Counted from the first letter of the stretch, positions 1-12,682 are shown. The stretch: DNA of 64,000 bases from Volutella citrinella (GCA_034401135.1 JAWZSP010000002.1:4650001-4714000); one strand, 5' to 3'. Notes: a model not told the origin generated them from the letters alone. Numbers and translations are program-made.

Positions 1-1861
1 TTTCAACGTGGCCGGGGAGCAACTGCTCCAGCATCTCGATGCAATGATCGTGCCACCACATGGCATCGTCGATTTTCCCTGACAGCTGCAAGGCCTGGCC
101 GATACAGCTGTTCGTATAGGCAATGTGATGGTTATTTTGGTTAATATGGCCCAAATTTACCGCCCTAACTAGCAGATGATGGGCTTCATGGAAAGATTGC
201 AGAGCTTGATCCGGCTTGTTGGAGTCCAGCATGATTTTGCCCAGCTTTAGGTGAAGCCGTGAGATGTCGACGAGATCATGATCCAAGTGGGGCTGCAGCA
301 TATCCATACAAATCTTATGCAGTGGCAGAGCCCCTTGATGCTGGCCAGTTGCCCTCGAATACCTGAACTCGCAGCGGTCAATAATCTTCATCGAACGGGG
401 CATAATAACGCTCACCAGAAAACGGTCTCGATCAACTACAAAAGCTCTGGGAATGCCCTCATGCTCATACCTAGATTCCTGTATCTATTGAGCGCAGCCG
501 AAATATGCTCGTAGTACGCATGGCCTCCGCTTCGGAAAAACGCAAGCCCCATTTTCTTCCACACGGCCATTGACGGGAATGCAGCGCACAGCATCTTGAC
601 AACAGTCGTGAAGGCTTGTTCTTCGTGCCGTATGCCTGACAGGGCCTTCTCGTGGAGAACCCGAGGCATATAGATGTAGAATGACGATATTCTGATCAAG
701 CCATATTCTGCCAGCTCTTCCACAGCATCTTGAACGCGGCTGCTGTTAGATACGAACTGATAAGGCTCCGGGAAAGTCGAAATGCCTTTTGCATAGGTCG
801 TAAAAAAATCAAGAGGAAGCGCTACACCGTATTAGTGTCAATTGACATGCATAAGGCTTTGAGCTACGTACCATCAAAATCAAGGAATACCAGCAATTGA
901 AGGGTTCGGAATGCTTCATCGGATAGGGATGGAATAACAAAGGACCACACAGTGTCAAGCACAGCATCAGGACATTCAGAATTCGGGTTGTCCAATTGGC
1001 GCATTCTGCGGCTCTGATGGTCCTGATACTTAGCGACTAGTGAGGCCAAGCTGCAACGCGTTTCAGACATGTAGCCGGCCAACAAATCCAGTGCCGTTGG
1101 CGAGTTTCCAAGGAGTTGACATATGTGCTTGGTGTGTTTTGAGTGGTCTGGGTTTTGCTCGCAAGGCATGGACGGCTGAGAGACGCCCAGAGTCAAAAGG
1201 CGCATGGCTGAATTGTCATCTAGTGGTCCAAGATGGATGCTATTGGGAATTCCGAATTCACGAGCAAAGTCCGCACTTCTCGTTATGATGATAATGGCCC
1301 CATTGCGATTACTTGGCCAGATTTCTCGAATGTGGGTCCTGTCCTTGTCTGGCACATTGTCAAATACCAGGAGCCATGGCGCATCTGTATTGTACCGGTG
1401 AGCAACGGTGAAAGCAATCGTGGATACAAGTCCTCACCCGCTGTGCGAAGGGCGTCAATCATACGCTCGCTGACCTGTGTCTCGCCAACAGGATCACGCT
1501 CAGAAATGAGGCGGAGATGAAGAGCTCCCTCGTACAGTGACTGCGTTATCTTTTCAGGGGTTTCTGCATTTACCGATATAACCGCCTGAAACGCACTGTG
1601 GTGGCGACAAAGAAATTCCCGAGCAAGGTCAGACTTGCCCAGGCCAGCAGAGCCGTGGATTACTGCTGCACGAGTGAAAGAGTCAGTCGGTTGCGAGGAG
1701 GGAAGGATGTACTCCTCGAGTTGCTCAAGTGCCTTGGATCGACCAAGGAAGTGTGGGTCTGAGAAAAAGATGCCCGGAGCCGTGTCCCGGATATTGTACC
1801 GCTCTGGGGTGCGTTTGGGAGGTGTGGGCATGTTAAGGCGGCTGTATAGATCCGACTCCAT
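1..1861 (-). CDS. NB-ARC / TPR NLR-like protein, 3' end cut by window edge
   Basis: A STAND-class signalling ATPase of the fungal NLR type, in which nucleotide-driven switching is thought to trigger an incompatibility or defence response. Four exons can be joined in phase: 1861-1438, 1384-872, 821-518 and 470 to the edge, with introns of 53, 50 and 47 bp. The product starts MESDLYSRLN and carries the phrase TAPGIFFSDPHFLGR common before fungal NB-ARC domains. It has Walker A GSAGLGKS (about residue 70), a Walker B region WLLVFDNV that is restored only when the first intron is removed, an IIITRS sensor strand and a GNSPTALDLL GxP-like motif. The visible C-terminus (about residues 415-570) has TPR-like helices such as KPDQALQSFHEAHHLL. 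The frame stays open upstream of the ATG back to about 1900 with a possible acceptor there, so an N-terminal effector exon may be missing. The family call is firm; the start is not. Confidence 0.85.
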
Positions 1862-2553
1862 GATCCCTAAAGCTTCCTGGCACTTCTGAATAGTGTGTGA
1901 TGGTTGACTGGTCTTGTTTTGGGCACTGAGCTATTATGAGTTCTTGTGCAGAGAGGACGTATAACGGAATAGAAGTGGGTGAAAAATGAATGGTTAAGTA
2001 CTTCGCGGGTCAGAAACATGTTCCTTGAGCTCAGTGAATAGGGCTGCATAAGTCTGGTGATGAGGCGCAAAATTCTGACAGGTCAATCACTTCAAAGGCA
2101 CCGACAGTGAACTTCAACGCCAATCTCTGGCTGCACGTCAAAGAATTATGGCAGTCCTTGCTGCGGCATAATGTAGGTCTTGTACGTGGCTGACTTGTTA
2201 CGGTCTGCCGAAAGGCTGCTGGTTCGTATCGATATGCTCGCCTCACACTTCTCACCCATCCTCAAGACTTTGAAGTTTCAACCCCAACTCTCACCACATT
2301 TCGTGGGTCTCGACTTCATACGATTTCATCATGCCTGGGGCTGATTTGAGGCTATGAAAGCCTTGACATGTATTCTACTTCACAAACAGATCACGGTGAA
2401 TTGCTTCAAGCTCGCGGTCGAAAGAAAAGTCTTTGTTAAGCTGTCCCAATCACTACCCTGCCGGCTTATGTGCAAGTCAGCCCAGTCACTAATTACCGCC
2501 GTCTCTTGGATATGACCCCTTGTCGTTAGCCGAAAGCCCCCATTCGCAATTTT
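1862..2553. other. Intergenic / possible 5' exon region of the NLR
   Basis: No supported gene. The minus frame of the NLR stays open from its first ATG up to about 1900, including a CAG acceptor-like site before residues KCQEALG. An upstream exon could lie here, but I recognise no effector domain. Confidence 0.4.
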
Positions 2554-3300
2554 TCATTGATCGGGTGGATGAGTCAAATTCCACCTCCTCTCCGCTTCAA
2601 GCTTATCAACCCTTTTTTCACTCAACAGAACCAAAGACAGGCATCGTCCCCGTTGAGGACAGTCGCAGACAGCCGGGTTCTTCGTGTGGAGTAGCTTGTG
2701 TGCCGCCCAATCCATTGCCGGCGGATGGGTCATCGACATAGACTCGTCACAGAAGTCTAAGAGCTCCTGTGGACATTCAGCCGAATTTTGTTCAGCAATT
2801 GGCTGAATTCCGATGTCCTGGATCCTTCCGACCAGGTACTCCACGGTGCATAGTGGAAGGCCGTCCCCCCCGGTATCGTGATAAAGCCTGATTAGCTCGT
2901 TTAGTGCTAACGAGCGCCTACTCCTCCGAAGATTTGCTCCTGCAGGTGCCATCTCGCGACAAAAGCGCACCTTGCACCTTCCACAGGCATATGCTTGGCA
3001 CATGCCGCAGTTGGCGATTTCCCAAGCCGTCCTGAAGATGGCAGCGCCAAGAAAGGCCCTGCGGGACAGCCGCTTGTTGTGATCTATGGTGGAGCAATCG
3101 AACGCTCCATGTTTGCATGGGTGACCTGGGTACATGGCCGAGGTTTTCTCATACATGTTATATGAGAACGCCCCATTTGCGTCGGCGCGTATAGTGAACG
3201 GGTCAATGAATTCGGCCAGTCCGTTTCTGTCTGTCTCTTGGAGCTGAGTGATCAAGTTTCTCTTCAGCATCTCTGCCCAGAGTCCCTCTGATTTCGACAT
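2554..3300 (-). CDS. Hypothetical cysteine-rich protein, 248 aa
   Basis: A single uninterrupted reading frame starting MSKSEGLWAEMLK at the ATG at 3300; the frame could also be opened by a TTG two codons upstream. I do not recognise the family. It has a central cysteine-rich block (CGMCQAYACGRCKVRFC, about residues 98-114) that resembles a small zinc-binding knuckle, and a further cluster CDCPQRGRC near the C-terminus. No signal peptide or membrane segment is seen. It lies between two NLR genes in the same orientation. The C-terminal tail is hydrophilic. It is long enough and of normal enough composition to be coding, but an unseen intron or a longer gene cannot be excluded. Confidence 0.5.
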   Translation of the reverse strand: MSKSEGLWAEMLKRNLITQLQETDRNGLAEFIDPFTIRADANGAFSYNMYEKTSAMYPGHPCKHGAFDCSTIDHNKRLSRRAFLGAAIFRTAWEIANCGMCQAYACGRCKVRFCREMAPAGANLRRSRRSLALNELIRLYHDTGGDGLPLCTVEYLVGRIQDIGIQPIAEQNSAECPQELLDFCDESMSMTHPPAMDWAAHKLLHTKNPAVCDCPQRGRCLSLVLLSEKRVDKLEAERRWNLTHPPDQ

Positions 3301-4300
3301 GGTCAACTTGTGTAGATGTGTTTATTTGAAAGTTTGTAGTGTGTTGCGCTGTTGATGTGAGAGCGGATTGATAGCGAATACCCAATCTTTATCCTGCGTC
3401 TTGTTGATGGTTTGGGACGAAAGACATCAAGTGCTTGTCTTAAATACGTAAACTCGGCAAGTCGAACACCACTAAATAGGTTTTCAACATGACCCAAACG
3501 GAGATACAGGCATAAACCTTTGCATCTTACACCTGTTGTTTATTGCGGTGTTCGTTGAAACCCCTGCTTTTTTCGACGCACTTTGACATGTATTATGATC
3601 TATCAATAATGAATGTGGCTCTTACTAAACAAGCACTTCGTTCTTGCCAGATACGTCCACAGCAACGCGCAACAATGCCTTGTGAGTCATGATTCAGTGT
3701 CCGTCCAGCCACGTTGTGCAATCTGTTCTCTACCGCAGAGCAAGATGCATCTGAACACTAGAATGGCCAGATGGGCCACACAGGAACACTTGAAGACGTT
3801 CCATTTTGACACACGCAATAGCCTCTTGCTTTCCACGATTGGAGTTCATGGTTCCCTTTGCTCGATCAGCACGGGGAAAAAGCCACGATAGTCAAGCCAC
3901 ATCTCACTCCCCCCGCAAACAACCTGAACTGTTCTCAGACGTGACTCATTGTCCCTCTCCGCTGTGGTTGATCGAGCCGATTTTCAGGATTACAGAATTT
4001 CGCAGTAGGGTTCCTACTTGGTTCGCATCTTGAACATCGATTATTATCACATTCACGGGTACTGTTGAATGTTTTCCTAGTTTCCGCGAGGCACGGGACT
4101 CTTTCTAGGGGGTCGCGCTATCGCAAATATAACGCTAGAGGTGTATGCCAGCAGCAGTCGATTAGATCTGGTCAAGGTGCGAGGGTCGAGTGGCGACGAC
4201 TACTCAGTTTACTTTATTATGTACCGCAAACTCCTCTTCATTTCACAATTTGCCCCCTAAGTTATCAACACTAAAGTAGGAAGTGCTCCATTAGTCCTTA
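3301..4300. other. Intergenic, no gene seen
   Basis: About 1 kb between the cysteine-rich orphan and the 3' end of the SesB-NACHT gene. Only short overlapping frames with no recognisable domain. It presumably holds the orphan's promoter next to 3300. Confidence 0.4.
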
Positions 4301-7300
4301 TTACACTCGCACAACAGTTGGCCAGTGGTAGACTCCGCAAGAGATGTTCCCTGGGAAGTAGAACTCAGAACCGTCGTCCTCGTCAGTGGAATGAGGGTCT
4401 CGCAACTTAGCCCAGCCATCTGGTGTCAAGTTGCTAATACTCTGCCAGCCGCACATGTCCACTGGCAAGTCGCTTGACGAGACTAATCCTCCAGAGAGCA
4501 CTACAAGCCTGCCCATTACTAACCGCATCCGAAGCTCAAATCCGAAAACGACTCTATCCAGTACATACTCTGGCCCAATGAGGAGTTTTTCTCCGTCTGG
4601 TGTTTTCGCCTCCTTCTGTAGTTGTGCTAGTGATGATCCGCGTGAGGTCTCCTGAGACTGAAAATCGGCAAGTCTCATATATACGATGACCAGAAGACGC
4701 TGGGCTGGTTCTGCTTGCCCATCCTGTCTGAGTTTGTCTATTGATTCGAATTTGGAGTTCCATTCATCTCTGTCAATGCCCGACTGGACGAGGTCAAACT
4801 CCTCAAAACACGGATCAGTTTCCCTTAGCGTCATACCGCGGTCAAGCGTCTCCGTGTTGCTTCCAGCCAAGATATCTTCTAGGCTGCAGTGTTGATCGAG
4901 TTGGGGAAGATGACGAAATCTGTGTTTCAAATCCTTGAATATCGTGTATAAACACTGTGGTAAAGCATAAAGATGAGCGAACTCAGACGCGTTTAGTCCA
5001 AAATACTCAAGGTATCCCAGAGTCAGGACAACAAGACCCGCCTTGTTTGCTTCAACCATTTCACGCCAATCACGATTGTCGGAATTGCGGCTGAGAGTAA
5101 TTGCGTCTGCAGACAGCCGGACATGGCCGAGCAAGGCAGATTGACGGGCCCGTAAGGGAATTGCTAGTTCACTGCACTCCGGGTCGGAAGAATGCACCAT
5201 TTTGAAATGATCAAAGATGTGCTGGTACGCATAGTTGTAGAGGAACGGTGCATCGGGCACATCAGACCCGGCCTGTGGTATCAGCGACGTCAAGACATGG
5301 TCAATGGGACCAATACCACAGCTTGTTCGGGCACTGCGGCTGTTGGTTGATATTTCCTCATATCTCTCCAAACACTTGAAACCCACACGCATGATTTCGG
5401 CGTGACCCTTTCTCTCGAATTCTTCTCGTGATGATTCTTGCAAGAGGTCCAGACCCTTGCCGTGCAAGAAGTCCCTGACAGATTCATGGATGACCTGAAC
5501 TCTAGAGTCCGGCTCAGTCGAAGATTCGTTGTTGTAGCCAGTCGGGGCCATTGGGTAGACGACTTCAACTAGGCCACCCGTTCCGTGAGTCAGTCGTTTC
5601 TCGAATTGCTTCAGTTGGTCTTGCTGTAGTATAACATCGTCAAAGCACCAATCTTCCTTGCAATCTCCGAGGTACAGCGCGGAGTAGAGCTCTTCGATGG
5701 AGAAAGGGCGCAATGCCGCAAGAACAAGCAAGAAAATACGCCGGAGATCTCTCTGCTGGTTGGTGGAGAAGATTGGCCTCGTAAATATCTCAGAGAATAA
5801 GTTGTCCAAGCCATCAGGGATCCGTTGGAGCATTTCGCGTAATTGATCAGTGTCTGCGCCGGCGTTGTATGCCGCGATGAGACGATCGGCGACGAGAAAG
5901 GCCCAGAGAAAGGTCCCGTTTGCCCTTTGTATAATGTCCTCACTCAGCGTACGCATGGATTCATCCGTGTAAGCAGAGAAACTCCTCCGGATATACTTCC
6001 GAATATCAGAAGTATTCTTTTGATTCAAAATCAACTCGATTCCGTGATGAGTGGCAAGGCCGATATTGGGGTAGAAGCGGCTGCTCCAGCAAACTCTGAG
6101 AGTGGTGCCGTTTCGAGGAACGTGGATGGATCGCTCAAATCTCCTGATGGCCTGGAGGACTTCGTCATCTGAGCATTCATCAAGCGCGTCGATCAAAATC
6201 TCAATGTCGTGTTCCTGTAGGTCTTCAATGGCCGCATGGAAGATATCGGCCAACTCTGTAACTTGCCAGTGGACTGGGCGACCACGAGACGTCTTCTCCA
6301 AGAACCGTGGTAGGGTCTCGCATAGAACAATCGGACTCGTATTCATCAATTCGAAGACCAAGGTTCTATACAACGCCTCTGGAGACCTTTCGATTGCTGA
6401 GCCTCTGGCGTTAAAGAAGAACCGCAGCAAGATGGTAGATGTGCCGCGAAGATCATGCTGGCGCTGTTTCATGATGCTTTTCATCAAGATAGATTTGCCT
6501 GAGCCGGGGTTCCCTGGGCTGATGTGAGATTGATACAGCATTGGACCCTTGAGGGGTGGATGTCACCTTTGATCCACAGCAACGTTTTAACGTTTGAGAT
6601 CCATTTTTCGTATACAGCATCCTGATATATCCATCGGCAGGTATCTGTCTCCGGCCGCGCGATCGTATCTTCTCTTACCATCATACTTTCGAAGCTCAGA
6701 GACTGCAGAAATTTCTTTGCAGCCTCCTTGTAGGCGCCGATCAAATTATCCTGCGTTACCTGGCCGTTGTTGTCAAATTTCTCGAGAAAATTGCCAAAAT
6801 TGGTTCTCGCACCACCAGGGTTGGGCCAAATGAGATAAAAGGTGAATGCATCCCGGCTTCGCTTCGAGATTGGTAAACCAAGTTGATGCAAACTCGTATC
6901 CACGAATGTCTCCATTGATATGAGGGCAGTACTTGTTTGTTTGACACTCGGGTTCAGATCGCTGGTAAACCTCCATAATTCGGCAACCACACTGCGAAAG
7001 CCTTCATCGTCCGCTGTTGCAAACTTGACCATATTTGCGTGGTTTGCACGGATGCCCAGAGACGGGTCGGATGGAAACGTGGCAGACTCCTTGGGCACAA
7101 TGATGCCGTACTTGGGGTGTTCCCGTTCTTCGTAGAAGCATTTCACGAAGAGCTATTCTTCCGGGCCGGGTCCTCTCTAAAGCCTCGGACAAGGGACCAA
7201 AAGTCTTGGTCGAGAGATCGCAGTAGCTCATTGTCCGTTTGGAGGACGCGGATGAGATCAATGTTGGGCGAATGCGAGCTGAGCACCACCTGGGCCAGGA

Positions 7301-8099
7301 TCTTGCCCCAGTCGGCCTTGGGGGAGCCAGTATGTGGCGTGCCCATAAATATGACGCCCCGTATCATCATGTACATGTTTTGCAGGTGCGGTTCTGGACT
7401 GTGTCTGGACTTGAGAAGCGCTTGTTTGCAAACGATGCCACCCAAGCTATGCGCGACCACAATCAGAGGCGTGTGGCTCGTCCGGTGCATTTCCCGGTCG
7501 GCAGTCAACTTCTGGAGAAAGGTGTTGGCGTGATCTGTGAGTTGACTGCCTGAAACTGCGCCATCGGCCCGGACAATGTGTGCGTCGTAGCCATACGTCA
7601 AGATGCGCGCCTTGAGACCAGGGAGCGCCGCCGGTAGGAGCTGCTTGGGCCACGGCTCAGACTGTCCCTTGGCCGTCCAGGTGGAGTGGCGCTTGCCCGA
7701 CAGGCCATGGATGAAGCAAATATCGACGACGGCGTCATCGCAAGAGATCCAGTGTGCGATGCCGAATTGCGAGGTGGTTGAGCTCGTTGTGTTGGTTGCG
7801 GCTGCGGTCGGTGTCTCTGTTGGCGGAACATCTGAGTGGCTGCTGCCAGACCCCTCTCGCCGAGGGCGGGCATGTTTGAGCAGTTTCCGGAACAACTGGT
7901 TTGGAGTTCTCGGGGCTTTCATCGTGATGGCTTGGGCGACAGACAGCCATGCCCAGTGGGAGGCCGTGTTGTGCAGCGTCGACTGTGCGACCGCCTCGTG
8001 AGTCGTGAGGCTGAGAGACATGCACCTGCCTCGGACTCTTCGGTTAATTATCGGACTGGAGTGCACAGCCGCATCATGCAGGAAGCCAGATGAGGCCAT
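4301..8099 (-). CDS. SesB-type hydrolase + NACHT NLR protein
   Basis: A fungal NLR with an N-terminal serine-hydrolase (SesB-like) effector domain and a NACHT NTPase. Exon A runs from the ATG at 8099 to about 7191 (about 303 aa). It shows DICFIHGLSGKRHSTWT, the nucleophile elbow VVAHSLGGIVCKQAL and VIFMGTPHTGSPKADWG, all typical of this lipase-like fold. Exon B (about 7152-6567) gives CFYEEREHPKYGIIVPKESA and the linker before the NTPase. A 53-bp intron (6514-6566) restores LLWIKGNPGSGKSILMK, the NACHT Walker A; ILIDALDECSDDE is Walker B. A winged-helix-like segment follows (LVLAALRPFSIEELYSAL). The last about 400 residues show no obvious ankyrin, WD40 or TPR repeats. The A-B junction is unclear: a 38-bp GT-AG gap (7153-7190) joins the frames, which is very short for an intron, so a frameshift is possible. 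The total is about 1235 aa. Confidence 0.85.
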
Positions 8100-9130
8100 G
8101 GTGGCTGACGGATAGCGAAAGCTGACCTCAGCACCTGGAGGCTGTTGGGAATACAGTCGGGAGTCGGGTTGGTCATAGAGGCTTATAGCTGTAGAGCAGC
8201 TATAGACTATAGTTAATCGAAAGAGAGATGAACGTCACTCAGGGGGCCGCTACTGACACTTGCTTCACGTACAACCTCAATTTCGTATCTAAAACTGCAA
8301 TCAAACCCAAACCCGGCATATCTACACATCTCCAGACCCATTAATTCCTATCACACATGCCATCATACATGCAGTAGCAGAGGAAAAAGGTCCCGATCCT
8401 CTATTTTAACATTGCCATGCTTGATGCTTGCGCATGTCTGCCGTGAACACAGATGTCTCTCCTATGCAGAGAAAGCACGCGTGGCTTTCCATCGTTGCTG
8501 CAATTGTTGCCATAAATTCTAATTTCTCCATCATGCTCCGGAAAGCCAATGTCAAAGATGCTTGTAAGGTGGTGTCTCCGAGTGTGGAATGCTGCGCTGG
8601 CTTGTTATGTTGCCAAATGGCAGAATGGAGAGACTTGTCGTCTATTTAACTTGTCCGGTACAGCCATGTTCTTTCGTGGTTCGGTGTAGGACCTGGGTTC
8701 TTTGTGATTATTCTTTGTGATTATTCTTTGTTGGCTAGGTGCAACAGGAGAGTTCAATGCGCATCGACGGAATGATGGCGGAAAAGGGATTTCTATTGAT
8801 ATGCAACTGTGTTTGTGGCCGTGGATCAAGTTGTGCATCTGCCGCGTGCCGGCTGAGCGCAAGTCGTGTGATTCATCGGCGTAGCTTGACGGAACCAGTG
8901 GCTGGGTACAGGCCAGTCGTGGAACGAAATTGGCTGGTGAGCCTGAAAAAAGAAAGCACAGTCCTGCATCAGGCCCGAGCGGAACTGAAGCACTGCCCCA
9001 GTCTCTGCGACAAGTGCTGGTGGGAAATTACCGCGTCGCCATGGCGGGGTTTCAGTATAGCGTATATTAGCTTCCCTTTGCCCCCCTCCCAGGTCAGCAC
9101 TTATTCTCGGATCTTGCCGTCTTGCTTGTC
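8100..9130. other. Intergenic, divergent promoter region
   Basis: Separates the minus-strand SesB-NACHT gene from the plus-strand F-box gene, so it should hold both promoters. It contains a short tandem repeat (unit of 13 bp, TTCTTTGTGATTA, just over two copies, about 8699-8729). No supported gene. Confidence 0.5.
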
Positions 9131-10368
9131 ATGGGCCGCGAAGAGTATAGTCGCTGCCTGATCTGCGGCGTCTACATTTACGGTCTGTACCGGGCGCCAC
9201 TAGATGCGGTAGGCCCTGAACCCTGGGATACAGAGCATTGGTGCAAGATCGCCGTTGCACTTCGAGGCCCTCATGGTCTCAACCCCGGCGACCGTCCACC
9301 CGCTGAGAGCCGCACTCAGTCCATAACCCGACATGCCGCCACTGCGGGCTATGACTACGACGCGGGCCTATGCCTACTACCCAGCGACGAGTCAATCAGG
9401 ATACAGTCTCAGTACCAGTTTCGGGGTGATGAGGATGAAGAGCTTGCTGACGATGGGTATTGGTACTTTGGTGTACACGATGCATGCGACACCATGGCCA
9501 CGCGCGTCATGCAAACATTTCCGACCTCTCGACTGAAGTGTCTTGAAGATCTCTGGCTCACTCTCCATCGAAGATGTGAGCGGGGAAGGTCTTCGTACTT
9601 CGGCCAGTTCGTTCCTCAACCGCCCACCAGTGCGTTGGGGGGAGGCTCTTATTGCATTCCCTACTATAATCCCGGATCCTACCACAACTGGGTAAGCAAC
9701 ATGCATGCTTCTGTTCATTACTTTGCACTCCTGACGCCTTTCAGTGGTGGGATGATCCCCTTCACATACCGGGTTTGACAGCCAGCCTATTGTCGAACCT
9801 CAAACGAATTAATGCAAGTAACAACGATGCCGGGAGTCTGCAAGTTAGCTTGGAAAACCTACCCCGGGAGCTCTTGGACAAAATCACCTTCTATCTGACT
9901 TGGGAGCCGGTAGGCTTGGAATGCACATATGCTATACCCCAGTCGTACTGGAGGCGCCAGTTCGGCCGTATTCCATTCCTTTGGGACCTGGATGAAGAGA
10001 TCATGTCGCAGTTTCAGGATGTGGACGGACAGGAATGGGATTGGGAGAGGCTTGTTCGACAAGTCATGGCCCGTGTTCAACCCCCGACGCAGCCAGAGAA
10101 CTCGGACACGCGAGCGTGGAACTACACCGAGGTGGGGCTGGATGTCCCTCCAGGGTTTATCAACCGGCGGCGAATATGGCAACTTATCGAAGACATGGAC
10201 CCTGACGAGTTCAAAGATGTGAACAGCGAGGATATGGATGATGAACTTGACCCCTTTTCACCGGGGGCGTGGGAGAACGACGAGGTTCCTGACTGGTTCT
10301 CAGATGCCGCTTGGGAAGGCCCTGTAGAGTGGACGGATGGGGTGAATGTACCTCACTATGAATGGTAG
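9131..10368 (+). CDS. F-box domain protein, 394 aa
   Basis: Likely substrate receptor of an SCF-type ubiquitin ligase. Two exons: 9131-9691 and 9745-10368, separated by a 53-bp intron with GTAAGC donor and TTTCAG acceptor, in phase 0. The start is the ATG at 9131 (MGREEYSRCLICGVYIYG), which opens with a C-X2-C pair typical of this fungal family. An F-box-like segment, SLENLPRELLDKITFYLTW, lies at about residues 220-240, followed by helices and a very acidic C-terminal tail (DPDEFKDVNSEDMDDELD). The N-terminal half contains YWYFGVHDACDTMATRVM, seen in many uncharacterised fungal F-box proteins. No leucine-rich or WD repeats follow, so the target is unknown. Confidence 0.8.
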
Positions 10369-11854
10369 CTAAGTATCACGGCTGTGATCTCTATCCCACC
10401 AGCGATGGAACTGGCCTCTAGGAATGATTGGGTTTCTGCGCAGGGCGGCTCTTACTTGCGCGCTAGCAATGGCCTGGATTTCCGTCCCGGGCCGCCCGGA
10501 GCCGAGGCGCGTTCCCGCATTCCACAGCCCGCCTTTTACGTCATATCTGAATCCTGTACCCGCGGACGACTTTGCAGTGATTGGAGTCATGGAATTGACT
10601 GCTTCGTGGGGAGATAGCGGCAGAACTGAACCAATCATAGTGTACGCCAAGCCAGAATCTCACATCAAGCTCCAAGTTGCATTCGGCCAGCATCACCCGG
10701 TGTCTCCAAAGTTGTGATCAGGGTTCTTTCCGGGGCATCTGCTGCTGCCAAGGATGAATTCTGGATCGTGAAGCCGCAGAGCGTCATTAATCGCCACCAT
10801 GGTCCGATGTTGGTCTACAAGAACGGGATTGATATGCTTGAGGTGCATGGAATTGCAGATTTCAGTGTCGGTGGCGACTTGGCGGATGGCGGTTGAACAG
10901 TCGCTTGCAACCTTGTTCTTACGTGGGAGCCAACTCTCACCAACGGGCCTCCGGCGGGCTTATTTTCGGTCATTTAAATGCAGGACAAAGAGCATCTGGG
11001 CTTTCGTGAGGCGTCAGTTTCGAGAATTTGGGCAGCGACACTGAACACATGTCGGATCCGACGATGCCACCCACAGCCACAAAACGCCAAATTGTCAGCC
11101 TTTCGCCACCTTAAAACTCATCTTTCATCACTTCATGTTTTGTCTCCAGCTTAAACGGAAGGGATTCTCACTTCCTCGTCGAGTCTCCACCAGAGAGAGT
11201 TGGGGTGCTCCTCTGGGCGTGGGATCTGGCCACACAAATCGTGTCGGCGAATTGTCATAGTTGACTTATGAATCTCCGAAAGAAAAAAAATCATTTGCCT
11301 AATTTTCAGGATCCGGAGGTGAACAATAAGCGATTTTGCTATCAGTCATAGAAGGGAGACAACACAATCATCCTCCATCGACCCCTCCAGGTGCAAGCTG
11401 CAAGAAATAACCTCATAAGAAAACACTACGACTAGGTTTATACACCATACCTCTTCTGGTGATCAGAATTCCAGCATGAATAGAATTTCATCCCGCGTGG
11501 AGTCGCCATGCGACTGCCGTTAACTCCCATCTGGACTCCAGCTAGCTCATCTCAATCCGGTCGAGGACGATGAGAGAGAACGCCTTCCAAACTTAGAGCA
11601 AACCCCGGAATTGCGTCATTGTTTTCAGCCGTGCATTGTGACTTTACCATCTGACAAGATTCCAAAGAGCGGCCGTAAAGTCATTGATCCCTTTACATTT
11701 CTTCAAAGTGTATATATACGTGCAGGTTGCCCCATGGCTCAATCTTTGCATTGACACCAACCACCAACAGCCACCCACCGACTACACCATACCGATATTC
11801 GGTCGTCGAAAACCCAATTCAGCACCTCAAAACCAGGCGGGGCATCTTACAGAC
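10369..11854. other. Intergenic, no supported gene
   Basis: About 1.5 kb. One plus frame (10424-10717, 97 codons from an ATG) begins with a weakly signal-like hydrophobic stretch, but both strands are open here and no family is recognisable, so I do not call it. The last few hundred bases upstream of 11855 are a plausible promoter, with a TATATA stretch at about 11710. Confidence 0.4.
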
Positions 11855-12682
11855 ATGCGCTTCTCATCCACCGCTGCACTTGCTCTGTTGCTTGGCACAC
11901 ACCCTGTTTTGCCAAACCCCATTCTAAACGTTGACACGCTGGAGGGCGAGATCACCGGTATCAAGGTCGATGTGATTTCCGGAGTGCCTGAGCAGGTCGC
12001 CGAAAACGATGTGGAACGGCGAAACGCTGGCTCCAAGGCAATGCTCGATCAGAGGGCGACCAAGGGGGAGATCACACCTCTTCAGCAGCTTGTTCTGGAC
12101 ATGCACAACGAAGCCCGCGCCAAGGTAAAGGTCGTTGACTTGGAATGGGATCCTAAGCTTGCAGAGGCAGCTCGGGCGTATGGTAGGGAGCTCGCGAGCA
12201 CGGGAAAGTGGGAGCATTCGGATGCAAGCACGCGTCCGAATCAAGGAGAGAACTTGGCATACATCTGGTAAGCAACCGGGTTGTCAGTGATCGGTTAAAA
12301 CTGTGGCTGACATGGGAGCTAGGTCGAATGCCCCCGTGAACAACCCCAGTGAGCGTGCAACCAAGGGGTGGTAGGACAGATGCCTTGGCGCTTCTTGGAG
12401 TATCGCTGACAGGTGGTTAGGCTCGATGAAATAGATCTCTACAACGGTGAGGTTATTCCCACGGGAGATTTTCATGCCTATGGTCACTACAGTAAGTTAC
12501 GACGAGGGTGCACAACCACAGCCTTCATTATCATGCTAACGTTTGTGTACTGTGTAGCCCAATGCGTGTGGAACACATCTACGACCATGGGTATGGCAAC
12601 CGTGTATGACGGAAATGGCGCATTCTACTCGGTTGCGAGGTATTCTACGCCCGGGAACATTCATGGTCTGAAGCCCTACTAG
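11855..12682 (+). CDS. Secreted CAP/PR-1 family protein, 218 aa
   Basis: A secreted CAP-superfamily protein (SCP/PR-1 like); fungal members bind sterols or lipids and some act in host interaction. Four exons: 11855-12267, 12323-12370, 12421-12491 and 12558-12682, with introns of 55, 50 and 66 bp that keep the frame throughout. A signal peptide is visible (MRFSSTAALALLLGTHPVLP). The CAP domain begins near residue 75 with LVLDMHNEARAKVKV, then LEWDPKLAEAARAYGRELA, the CAP motif GENLAYIW and, across the last intron, HYTQCVWNTSTTMGMAT. The expected CAP ligand histidine near the start of the domain is present. Residues 20-75 form a longer than usual pro-region. Exon joins were chosen because they rebuild the conserved GENLA and HYTQ blocks exactly. 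Confidence 0.9.

Noticed and set aside
8699..8729. Short 13-bp tandem repeat
   Set aside because: Only just over two copies; nothing links it to a functional element or a CRISPR-like array.
10424..10717. 97-codon plus frame with a hydrophobic start, possible secreted peptide
   Set aside because: The opposite strand is equally open, the hydrophobic core is weak, and no cysteines or family signature follow.
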